Part shown: positions 26,055 through 33,596 of the stretch, piece by piece | Layout: the number at the start of each line of letters is the position of its first letter | Position numbering within the stretch: the stretch's first letter is position 1 | Assembly: GCA_028716975.1 (NCBI GenBank) | Contig: JAQUOU010000012.1 | Location: forward strand, 44,501-108,500 | Length of the DNA stretch: 64,000 nt | DNA from: Methylobacter sp. | Lineage (GTDB): Bacteria > Pseudomonadota > Gammaproteobacteria > Methylococcales > Methylomonadaceae | Reading direction: 5' to 3' | The notes under the pieces: model-generated | The model's database searches: none | What the model saw: the letters and a program-made list of their open reading frames with translations, nothing else | What the model was told of the DNA's origin: nothing | Position numbers and translations under genes: made by a program

Positions 26055-27248
26055 ATGATAAAGCAAATAGTTGTTTGTTTGTTGCTGGGTATATGGGTAA
26101 ACGAGGGGAAAGCGGATTTTTCGGAAAAAAGCAAAGAACTAAATGAAGTCCAGTTGAATATGAATGCTGTGCAACAAGATATGCAGCGCATTCAACTGGA
26201 TCAAAAGACTTTAAATAACCAATTGGCTGAAATCGAAAAAAAATTTGGCGAAACAGCCGCTTTCTTAAAAAAACTCAAGGAGCAGATTGAACTGCAACGT
26301 CAAAGCTTGACTCATATTCGGCAGGAGATACATACTCTACAGAACGAGATATCGACTCAAAATGAGGAATTAGCCGGTCAAATAAAAGCTGCTTACGCAA
26401 TGGGGCAAAAAGAAAAATTGAAGTTAATGCTCAACCAGCGTGATCCCGCATTGGCCAGTCGAATGATGGTATATTACGATTATTTAAATTCAGCACGCCT
26501 GACTAAATTAACTAATATTGAAGAGTCATTGAAGCGATTTGACCGACTGAGTAGGCAAAAGCAGGATGAAACCAGGCTTTTGGTGCATACTTTACAGCAA
26601 AAAGAAGAGGAGCAGTCAGCTTTGGATAATGCCAAATACCAAAGAAAAGAACTGCTGACGCACTTAAGTAAGGATTTTTATTCAAACGGGCAGCAGCTAA
26701 GACAATTAAACGAAAGCGAAATCAAATTGAAGAGACTGCTCGCTTCTTTACAGAAAACTACAGATGATTCTGCGTTGGAGACCGAACAGGTAAATGCGCT
26801 TTCCACGCCTAAAAATGATGATTCTGGAAATAAGGAAGATTCCCCCCAGCTTAAAGTTAATTTTGATTCGCTTAAAGGTAACTTGCCTTGGCCTGTTAGT
26901 GGTAGATTAACGAAAAAATTTGGCAGTGAGCGTGCGGAAAGCAGTTGGGACGGCGTATTAATAGACGCCAGTGAAGGTACGGAAATTCATGCGGTTACTA
27001 AAGGCCAAGTAGTTTATGCAGAGTGGTTAAGAGGTTATGGCTTGCTTATGATTATAGATCACGGCAACGGTTATATGACACTGTATGCCTTTAACCAGAG
27101 CCTTTATAAACGAGTGGGGGAATGGGTAGAACCGGGCGAAATTATTGCTTCCGTGGGACAAAGCGGCGGACGAAGTCAGTCCGGACTTTATTTTGGCATA
27201 CGCAAGAAAGGCAAACCTGTTGATCCGCTTGAGTGGTGCCGAAAATAA
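26055..27248 (+). CDS. envC: EnvC-like murein hydrolase activator
   Basis: A 397-residue periplasmic protein when started at the ATG at 26055, which gives a good signal peptide (MIKQIVVCLLLGIWVNEGKA); a longer open frame upstream has no such signal. Residues ~25-250 form an extended coiled coil, and the C-terminal ~110 residues are a LytM/M23 domain. The zinc ligands are degenerate (WDGVLIDAS, SGLYFGIRKKG), as in EnvC, so it should activate amidases AmiA/B at the division site rather than cut peptidoglycan. It is followed by ctpA, 86 bases away, a common order in gammaproteobacteria. Confidence 0.92.
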   Translation: MIKQIVVCLLLGIWVNEGKADFSEKSKELNEVQLNMNAVQQDMQRIQLDQKTLNNQLAEIEKKFGETAAFLKKLKEQIELQRQSLTHIRQEIHTLQNEISTQNEELAGQIKAAYAMGQKEKLKLMLNQRDPALASRMMVYYDYLNSARLTKLTNIEESLKRFDRLSRQKQDETRLLVHTLQQKEEEQSALDNAKYQRKELLTHLSKDFYSNGQQLRQLNESEIKLKRLLASLQKTTDDSALETEQVNALSTPKNDDSGNKEDSPQLKVNFDSLKGNLPWPVSGRLTKKFGSERAESSWDGVLIDASEGTEIHAVTKGQVVYAEWLRGYGLLMIIDHGNGYMTLYAFNQSLYKRVGEWVEPGEIIASVGQSGGRSQSGLYFGIRKKGKPVDPLEWCRK

Positions 27249-27334
27249 GCTGATCTAAAAGTTAATGGTTTAAAGTAATAGTTATCAATAGAAATAATAT
27301 TTTAGGAAATCGAGTTTTTGGAGTTTTAAGACAC

Positions 27335-28654
27335 ATGCTAAAGAGAAAAATTTTTATTTTATCCCTGGGGATTATGTTGGGTGTTTTTATAAGCACTTGC
27401 GGCAGTGTCTTTGCTGAACGGGATAACGCAGAGGTAGCTAGCGATAGTCAGGCATTACCTTACGAAGATTTGCGGGCATTCACGGAAATTTTTGGCCGAA
27501 TCAAACGGGATTATGTTGAACCGGTCTCGGACAAAAAATTACTGGAGGATGCTATTCGCGGCATGCTCAGTGGCCTTGATCCCCATTCCGCCTATTTGGT
27601 GGCGGAGGAGTATCAGGAATTAAAAGAAGGCACCACAGGCCAATTTGGAGGGTTGGGCATTGAAGTTACCATGGAAAACGGCTTTATTAAAGTGGTTTCC
27701 CCTATTGATGACACCCCCGCGCAAAGAGCCGGTATAAAAGCTGGAGATCTTATTGTAAGACTGGATGATAAACCGGTAAAAGGCATGACTTTGGCCGATG
27801 CGGTCAAGATGATGCGAGGTGAGCCTGGCAGTAAAATTTTGCTCACCGTTGTTCGTGAAGGCGAAGAAGCGCCCTTAAAGCTCACTATTACGCGTGATGT
27901 CATAAAAGTTAAAAGTGTAAAAAGCCGAGTTCTTGAAAAGAATTATGGTTATGTGCGTATTAGCAGCTTTCAATCCGGAACAGGGGAGAGCCTTAAAGCT
28001 GCCCTTGCTGAGTTAAAAAAGCAAAATGGAGGCAATTTAAAAGGCTTGATACTGGATTTAAGGAATAATCCGGGCGGAGTTTTAAATGCCGCTGTAGAAG
28101 TAAGTGATGCCTTTTTAAAGAGTGGCCTCATCGTATACACCGAAGGCCGCATTGAAAATTCTGAAATGCGCTTTAACGCGGCTCCTGATGATCTTATTGA
28201 CGGAGCTCCCATGGTGGTATTGATTAATGCCGGTTCTGCATCAGCCTCCGAAATTGTAGCGGGAGCTTTGCAGGATCACAAACGTGCCGTGATTATGGGT
28301 GAGAAATCGTTCGGTAAAGGGTCCGTGCAGACTATATTGCCAACCAGCAACGGGGCGGCAGTAAAGCTGACAACAGCCCGTTACTACACTCCTTCCGGCA
28401 GGTCTATACAGGCTGAAGGTATTGAGCCGGATATTGCGTTAGCGCGTCTGAAGCTGGAGTCATTGGATAAGGTTGAGTTTAACCCTGTAAAAGAAGCTGA
28501 TTTATCACATCATTTGCAAAATGGCAAAGAAAGCACGGATGTTCAAGGTGTGAATGCGTTGGATAAAAACAAGGAGCAGCCATTGGAAATGAAGGATTAT
28601 GCTTTATATGAGGCTCTGACGTTATTAAAAGGCATTAGTATTGTTAATAAATAA
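27335..28654 (+). CDS. ctpA: C-terminal processing protease, S41 family
   Basis: A 439-residue secreted protease: signal peptide with IFILSLGIMLGVFISTCGS, PDZ domain (~residues 95-175, FGGLGIEVTMENGFIKVV; GLKAGDLIV-like loop), and the S41 catalytic core with Ser in GSASASEIVAGALQDH (~306) and the Lys of the Ser-Lys dyad in GEKSFGKGSVQ (~331). It trims or degrades periplasmic proteins, often peptidoglycan hydrolases or their regulators, consistent with the envC neighbour. A strong terminator follows. Confidence 0.94.
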   Translation: MLKRKIFILSLGIMLGVFISTCGSVFAERDNAEVASDSQALPYEDLRAFTEIFGRIKRDYVEPVSDKKLLEDAIRGMLSGLDPHSAYLVAEEYQELKEGTTGQFGGLGIEVTMENGFIKVVSPIDDTPAQRAGIKAGDLIVRLDDKPVKGMTLADAVKMMRGEPGSKILLTVVREGEEAPLKLTITRDVIKVKSVKSRVLEKNYGYVRISSFQSGTGESLKAALAELKKQNGGNLKGLILDLRNNPGGVLNAAVEVSDAFLKSGLIVYTEGRIENSEMRFNAAPDDLIDGAPMVVLINAGSASASEIVAGALQDHKRAVIMGEKSFGKGSVQTILPTSNGAAVKLTTARYYTPSGRSIQAEGIEPDIALARLKLESLDKVEFNPVKEADLSHHLQNGKESTDVQGVNALDKNKEQPLEMKDYALYEALTLLKGISIVNK

Positions 28655-28671
28655 CTATTGCCTGACTTGAT

Positions 28672-28710
28672 AAAAAACCCGCATACCACTCGTGGTATGC
28701 GGGTTTTTTT
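28672..28710 (+). terminator. Rho-independent terminator after ctpA
   Basis: AAAAAACCCGCATACCAC pairs with GTGGTATGCGGGTTTTTT across a minimal TC loop and ends in a run of T residues. Because the A run mirrors the T run, it may work in both directions. Confidence 0.93.
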
Positions 28711-28914
28711 ATGCTGATATTTTTTAAATAAATTGCCAGTCAATTCGTGCAGGGCACTTTGACCAGGATCAATCCTCCCAAGACGCTTGGAAGCCGGCAG
28801 GAACCCTTTCCATTGCGATGCCTGCTTTAAACGCAATTGACGAAGTCCTACAAAAATGCACTTTGCTGTAGCTAACTGGGATGCAGATGTTTACTCGCTT
28901 TTGATTTATCCTGG

Positions 28915-29562
28915 CTATTTGTCCGGCTGGTTCGGCGGCAGCCATTGACCGGTTTTAATAGCCACCATCGCTGGCTGGTGAACAGCGATATCCACCCAGA
29001 TTGAATCAACACGCAAACAGTCTTGCAGCGTTAACGCGGGCTGTTCCAGACCGTAGTCGTGATCGTTAAGGTCATGAAACAGCCAGCAATGAGGTGCCTC
29101 ATTGAGGTCGCCTGGATAAAAGCAAACAGTTTCGCGATGATCCTGTCCATCCCCTAAGCCCCATTCCCTATTCAAACGCTTTAGACCGATCTGCCGCTGG
29201 GTCAAAAAATTGTCCTCGTCTGCATCAAATGCGGGATCATCTTCGCCTAGCGTAAAGTACAGCGTCGCCTCGATCTCGTAATCGTCCAGCGGGTCATTGG
29301 GATCGGAAACACGGACATCCAACTGTAGGCATTCTTTTGCGCCCATCTCGCATAAATACCCTTCAAGCGCCGACAAGCGTTGATTAAAGCACAGCAGCTT
29401 ACTGATTTCTTCGGCGGTAAACTCACCTTTGTCCTGTGCTGAGTCTGAATCAAAGTAGTCCGGCAACTTCTGCAGTTGACGCCGAAGGAAACCGACGTAA
29501 GTGTCCAACTGGCTAATTTTCACCTGGAAATCGGCCACTATTTCGCGTTGTTTGGGTGTCAT
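28915..29562 (-). CDS. Unrecognised acidic cytosolic protein
   Basis: A 215-residue protein with no signal or membrane segment. The ATG at 29562 is preceded by AGGAG at good spacing; the open frame extends eight codons further only through that ribosome-binding site. The N-terminal third is helical (TPKQREIVADFQVKISQLD), and the middle is Asp/Glu-rich (SDPNDPLDDYEIEATLYF, GEDDPAFDADEDNFLTQRQ), followed by a Trp/His-rich C-terminal part (CWLFHDLNDHDYGLEQ). I do not recognise a family. It is the first gene of the accessory region and is followed by a WYL regulator gene in the same orientation upstream of it; whether they are linked is unknown. Confidence 0.65.
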   Translation of the reverse strand: MTPKQREIVADFQVKISQLDTYVGFLRRQLQKLPDYFDSDSAQDKGEFTAEEISKLLCFNQRLSALEGYLCEMGAKECLQLDVRVSDPNDPLDDYEIEATLYFTLGEDDPAFDADEDNFLTQRQIGLKRLNREWGLGDGQDHRETVCFYPGDLNEAPHCWLFHDLNDHDYGLEQPALTLQDCLRVDSIWVDIAVHQPAMVAIKTGQWLPPNQPDK

Positions 29563-29700
29563 TGTGAATCTCCTGTCATTGTTCAATCTTCGTTAATGAC
29601 CACAATAACAGGCGGTTGCGACAAAACGTGTCGTTAATTTAGATTAGGTTGCCATTCAATATCCTGAGCAGCATGAGGTTTCAGCCAGTAGAAAAAAAGC

Positions 29701-29734
29701 TCGTCATTCCGGCAGGGAAGCCGGAATCCAGGCA
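29701..29734. repeat. ATTCCGGC hairpin repeat
   Basis: ATTCCGGC and GCCGGAAT, eight perfect bases, flank the loop AGGGAA at 29706-29727 in the context CGTCATTCCGGC...GGAATCCAGG. The same kind of hairpin begins the repeat block at 13087. The surrounding 302-base gap (29563-29864) shows nothing else. Confidence 0.6.
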
Positions 29735-29864
29735 CAGGGAGGTGAAGCTATGGTCTGGCAGGGCGCTTAAAATGCCTCCGCGTTATGGGCCAATTACCCT
29801 CCATGGCACTGGAGGTATCCTGGGCAGTAGGACGGTACTGGCTGAGGTTGCTGACTAATCAGGT

Positions 29865-30857
29865 TCACGCTTGATAGATTTGGTTTAATGCTTTGGCTGT
29901 TTCCGCAAACTCCTCACGTAACGACAAAGGTTCCAAAATCTCCACGTCAGCGGCAAAACTGCGCAGCCACCAGCGCAGTTGCAGCGTGTCTTTAACCGTG
30001 GCTCGCAGTTGATAGGTTAATACATCCAGCGAGATAACCTGTTGATCCAGGCTCAACGGCGTTTCTGACAAATAGTTTTTTATTTGCGCGTTGATGTTAA
30101 GGGTGAGTTGGATGGACTGCCCGGAAATGAGTGGATAGTCGAACTCACCTTCGGCGATATAACGGTCTAACGAAAAACCGCTGGGTAGAATAGCTTCCTT
30201 ATTGATTAATGCGGCCTCTGAAAACCGGTGCAAGGCCAATTGTTTAATAGCCTGATAATCCCACAGCGTGGCCGCCAGATACACGGCGCTGGCTTTGAAT
30301 ATCAGGCCCAACGGATTGACTTCATAAGTTTTTATTTCATTTTTGCGGGGCCGGTAGCTTGCCGTAATACGCCGGCTTTTTAAGAGCGCCTCGTAAACCA
30401 CCGCCAGCACGGCGTCATCGATCTTGGCCGGTAATAAGCTTTGGTTGTTGGAAATAATGCGCACCTTATCCGCCCAGTTCGCCAAAGGCGTGGCTTGTAA
30501 GGTACGGTCGGCTAAAGTGAAGTAAGCGGCCAACTGGTCTTTAACGGAATGCGGCAATAAGGGCTTTAAAAACTGCTCAACCAGCTTGAAGGCCAGCGCC
30601 TCATCCGCCGTCATCAACGGCACCTGCAGGCGCGGGGCCTGCTTGGGCCAGAACCAGCATAACGGTTTGGCGCCTTCGGAACTGGTAAACGGACACAAAC
30701 CGGAGGCCGATAACCTGCTCAAATCCCGCTGCACTGTTCTGAGGTCAATCTGATAACCTTTATCTTGCAGCTTTTTCAGCGAATCCGGCGTGGAAATGCT
30801 GCCCGGCTCTCTCGGGATTAAAAGCAGCATTTGGAAGTAGCGAAGGAGGGTATTCAT
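29865..30857 (-). CDS. WYL-domain transcriptional regulator
   Basis: A 330-residue protein with an N-terminal helix-turn-helix (residues ~10-75, STPDSLKKLQDKGYQIDLRT then VQRDLSRLSASGLCP) and a WYL domain (~150-240) with ITASYRPRKNEIKTYEVNPL and LIFKASAVYLAATLW. The Trp-Tyr-Leu core is relaxed here to VYLAATLW. A C-terminal WCX-like extension follows (TLQLRWWLRSFAADVEILEP). WYL regulators sense ligands, often nucleic acids, and are frequent repressors in defence and stress loci. It starts 27 bases after the frameshifted mntA, on the same strand, so it is probably in one transcript with the HEPN-MNT genes. Confidence 0.85.
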   Translation of the reverse strand: MNTLLRYFQMLLLIPREPGSISTPDSLKKLQDKGYQIDLRTVQRDLSRLSASGLCPFTSSEGAKPLCWFWPKQAPRLQVPLMTADEALAFKLVEQFLKPLLPHSVKDQLAAYFTLADRTLQATPLANWADKVRIISNNQSLLPAKIDDAVLAVVYEALLKSRRITASYRPRKNEIKTYEVNPLGLIFKASAVYLAATLWDYQAIKQLALHRFSEAALINKEAILPSGFSLDRYIAEGEFDYPLISGQSIQLTLNINAQIKNYLSETPLSLDQQVISLDVLTYQLRATVKDTLQLRWWLRSFAADVEILEPLSLREEFAETAKALNQIYQA

Positions 30858-30884
30858 TGAAGGGGTAAGTGCAAGGGTTGGTAT

Positions 30885-31225
30885 TTAAATTGTCTCGAAT
30901 CCATCACGTTGATAAAACACCTGCCCCACACGCTGGATATGATCCAATAAACCGGCATTATCAATCTGCGAGTGCAGTGACAAATCCACCGTGTAAGGCA
31001 GCAGTAAATCATCGATTTCTGTTTCAATCCGGTATAGGTTAATGCCTCGCCGAACAGCGTCAAATCAATATCAGAACCGGGGCGATGTGGGCCCTTTGCC
31101 CGTGAACCATACAAAACGGCTTGCCTGATCGCCGGGTGCCGGACAAACACCTTCTGAATGGCGCTAATCGTGTGCTGTTTTAATCCAAATAGGTCATTTG
31201 CTGTCGCGGAGTTAGTCGTTGTCAT
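30885..31225 (-). pseudogene. mntA: MntA-type nucleotidyltransferase antitoxin, frameshifted
   Basis: The start is the ATG at 31225, overlapping the hepT stop by 14 bases. The first part encodes an MNT nucleotidyltransferase with VLYGSRAKGPHRPGSDIDLT, the GSx10DxD motif that AMPylates the HEPN partner. After about LFGEALT (near 31036-31045) the frame breaks. A different frame then continues with LYRIETEIDDLLLPYTVDL and RVGQVFYQRDGFETI, which is clearly the rest of the domain, ending at 30885. Total length 341 bases is one short of a multiple of three. The original frame runs on as meaningless sequence. The gene is either newly inactivated or affected by a sequence error. Confidence 0.8.
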
Positions 31226-31622
31226 CCGGCAAATTCCGCAGGGTTTGTTGCAGCTCGACAAACAACCCGAAAAAGCGTTGTTTGATGTTATTGACAATTG
31301 AGTCCGCTGTTTCCTGATTATAGCTGTGGCTGGTGCGGTTACGATCCCGAATCATATGCATCCAGCTATCGCCATCCCGGATTAAATCCAGCTTGAAGGC
31401 CGCACGGGTTGCATCTTTCGAACCGTGAATATTTTGATGACCTTTATCCAATAAATAATCGCGCAAGACATGCCAGGCCAACTCATGCGTATACTCAAAC
31501 GCCTGAATCAAGCCTTGCTCTTCCAGCTCGTTGAGCTCGCCCTTGCCGATAAATTTTGTTAACTGGGCAAGAGCCTTTTGATAATTGGCGAAGCGTTGTT
31601 TCCAGCGGATGTCTTGATTCAT
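31212..31622 (-). CDS. hepT: HepT/HI0074-type HEPN ribonuclease toxin
   Basis: A 136-residue all-helical HEPN protein of the HI0074 group (nucleotidyltransferase substrate-binding protein). The Rx4HxY catalytic motif is present and intact as RNRTSHSYNQ (~residues 95-104), after a typical helix GLIQAFEYTHELAWHVLRDYL. In characterised HepT/MntA pairs this is the RNase toxin, silenced by AMPylation of the motif Tyr by MntA. It is encoded immediately before mntA with an overlapping stop and start. Because the antitoxin frame is broken while the toxin motif is intact, either the toxin is tolerated or the frame break is not real. Confidence 0.85.
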   Translation of the reverse strand: MNQDIRWKQRFANYQKALAQLTKFIGKGELNELEEQGLIQAFEYTHELAWHVLRDYLLDKGHQNIHGSKDATRAAFKLDLIRDGDSWMHMIRDRNRTSHSYNQETADSIVNNIKQRFFGLFVELQQTLRNLPDDND

Positions 31623-31746
31623 GATGGTAAGTTTTTTGGAATGCTGTAATCAATAATGGATTGGTTTTTGACTACACAAAATGATGGTTTATTGATATGG
31701 AGCCACCATATAAGTTAAAAATACAAACGAACTTCTTACTATGACT

Positions 31747-32465
31747 TTATATGATTGTCACTGGCTCAACTGAGAACGTCATTTTGTACTGCATAAGCTG
31801 TATGTCAGGTACCCTGGATGCCCCGAGTTGCAATGCAGGGGATATTTCATTTGCAATAACGATCCCTCTACATCGACCCATGTTTAGGTTACTGTCGACC
31901 CAACCCATGTAACAAAGAATTTGACCAAGGACCCTCTCCTTTCCACGAGAAACCTTCAATTCAATCACTACTGGTTTATTGTTCTTATCAATTGCCAATA
32001 TGTCTATTCTTCCACTATCGATTCGAAACTCTCGTCCCGTAACTCCATCGCGATTATAAGCTTTAAACCGGGCTCAATCTTATCCAGATTATTATTGCTA
32101 AGAAAATCCCTCAGATGATTTTCCATTACAATGGCTAGACTATCTGAGTCATCATAATCGTCTTCTTCTTCGGGTTCTTTCTCCTCCAAATATCTAATGT
32201 AATCTTCCCTGAGTTTTTCAATAAATTTAAGGTGTTTTATTTCGCTATCCTCATGCCCTTCATTCCAATGTTCTTCAATGAACTTATCGAGAAGGTTGTT
32301 CTGATGAAATAGATCCGCTAGATACCCTCTTCTAACGCCAGTTCTATACGCCCTTTGCCATGTAATTGGCAATTTGCGAATAGCTATTGCCTCTGCTTCA
32401 AGGCCATTTTCGCTGGCGAATAAGTACGCAGGTTTAACTGGAAACTTTATTAGAATATTTCTCAT
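31747..32465 (-). pseudogene. PD-(D/E)XK nuclease-like protein (NucS/DUF91-like), frameshifted
   Basis: The N-terminal 153-codon frame (MRNILIKFPVKPAYLFASE...) ends prematurely, and a second frame carries the nuclease core. Joined after PGLKL, the combined product reads YNRDGVTGREFRIDSGRIDI, LAIDKNNKPVVIELKVSRGK and ERVLGQILCYMGWVDSN. This holds the Asp and ExK of a PD-(D/E)XK site, as in NucS/DUF91 proteins. The break is near 32056-32064 and is repaired by one extra T after CTT; total length 719 is one short of 720. The N-terminal half contains an acidic run (EEKEPEEEDDYDDSDS). It may be a nuclease involved in defence or repair; status depends on whether the break is real. Confidence 0.75.
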
Positions 32466-32550
32466 GATTTTCTTTTCCTTTGGATTGGATAATTAATTAT
32501 CAGGTAAAATCGGTCCGGTAAGTTGATAAGTGCTTACCGGCCGACTAACC

Positions 32551-32785
32551 TTTGTTGCCCATTTCTCAATGTTTGGCAACAAATCAGGTCGTGTGGGCAA
32601 ACAACTTTATCGTTTGCCCACCGGTTCATCATTAATGTGGGCAGAAAAGCGTTGCCCACTCTACGCTGCTAACTTTGCCCATTTCACAATGTTTGGCATC
32701 AAATCAGGTCGGGTTGGCAAACAACTTTATCGTTTGCCCATCCGGTTATCCATATAGACAGGATAGCGTTGCCCATCCACGGCTA
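32551..32785. repeat. 120-bp tandem repeat, about two units
   Basis: The unit starting at 32551 recurs exactly 120 bases later at 32671. The shared blocks include AATGTTTGGCA, AAATCAGGTCG, GGCAAACAACTTTATCGTTT and GCCCA-CCGGTT, and the tail AGCGTTGCCCA appears at 32649 and again at 32765. The units differ at scattered positions. Words TTGCCCA/TGGGCAA recur inverted, so it can fold. The 385-base gap 32466-32850 holds only this; the frame crossing it is an artefact of the repeat. Confidence 0.8.
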
Positions 32786-32850
32786 AATTCTTATTCATTG
32801 CCTAACGTTGAATGCAGCGACGACATAAGGCTGCCCGTTGGGTGGAAAAG

Positions 32851-33483
32851 TTAGCCACCGCCAGGTTTCCAGGCGTAGTAGTCGAAAAGCAGTGGGGTAC
32901 CTCCGCAGTGCGAAGAAAACCTGGAAACCAGTTCCTGACAGAATAGATAGGTTGCCTCATATCTAACGTGCCCCATTGATGGCTTACCGAGAGGCAATGC
33001 ACCAGATAGACAATCATTCAATGTTAAGAGGATCTGGCTGTCGATGGCGCAATGCGAATAGTCAATCAACCCGCTAGAGATGGTAGGTAAATCAAAGTTA
33101 AATTGGCTTAGCCATTTGATATAGAGATCGATGACCTTGTACTGGTGAGCAATTGGCAACCCGCTACTTTCGTACTTTTTCCAGTGTTTCTGTAAGCTCT
33201 GGCAAAGTGAGGCATGCCATTCCTCAAATCCCTCTTTTGAACTGACTGACACCGCAAGTGAGGCTGGAACAATTGCTATGCACTGCTTCTCTGCCCAAGT
33301 GCGATATAGATCGCTTGGCATATGCGTCCACCCCCTGAAGGCTCGAAAAGTGTTACCAGCTATACCAAATTGTTTAATCTCATTTGACCATGTTTCCCGG
33401 CCAATTTGTGCTCGAAGCTTAGGAATTGCCGTTTTAAATTCTGAAACTCGTTTGGGCTTGTAGTAATCGTTGATACTTTGCAT
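32851..33483 (-). CDS. Unrecognised 210-residue protein
   Basis: A cytosolic protein with no membrane segment and no motif I know. It begins MQSINDYYKPKRVSEFKTAI, is rich in aromatic residues (RAFRGWTHMPSDLYRTWAE), has Cys at several positions (LCQSLQKHWKK, DYSHCAIDSQILLTLNDCL) and ends DYYAWKPGGG. An AT-rich stretch precedes its start. It stands between a 120-bp tandem repeat and the dual AAA+ gene on the same strand. Base composition is similar to its neighbours. Function unknown. Confidence 0.6.
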   Translation of the reverse strand: MQSINDYYKPKRVSEFKTAIPKLRAQIGRETWSNEIKQFGIAGNTFRAFRGWTHMPSDLYRTWAEKQCIAIVPASLAVSVSSKEGFEEWHASLCQSLQKHWKKYESSGLPIAHQYKVIDLYIKWLSQFNFDLPTISSGLIDYSHCAIDSQILLTLNDCLSGALPLGKPSMGHVRYEATYLFCQELVSRFSSHCGGTPLLFDYYAWKPGGG

Positions 33484-33596
33484 TTTTAGAGATCCTCTGA
33501 AATCAGGTAGACCAAACAGCTTTATTGTTTGCCTACGGAATCGAAATAAAGTTTATCTTTTAAAAATTTGCTTTAATAAAGTTTAGTCAGCTGCAA

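Noticed and set aside
25886..26191. Minus-strand frame of 101 codons opposite the envC start.
   Set aside because: It is antisense to the envC signal peptide and the gpmI-like remnant, with no ribosome-binding site or family resemblance.
28597..28836. Minus-strand frame overlapping the ctpA terminator.
   Set aside because: It runs through a strong terminator hairpin and has no recognisable content.
32530..32757. Open frame of 75 codons with an internally repeated sequence.
   Set aside because: Produced by the 120-bp tandem repeat; there is no ribosome-binding site.
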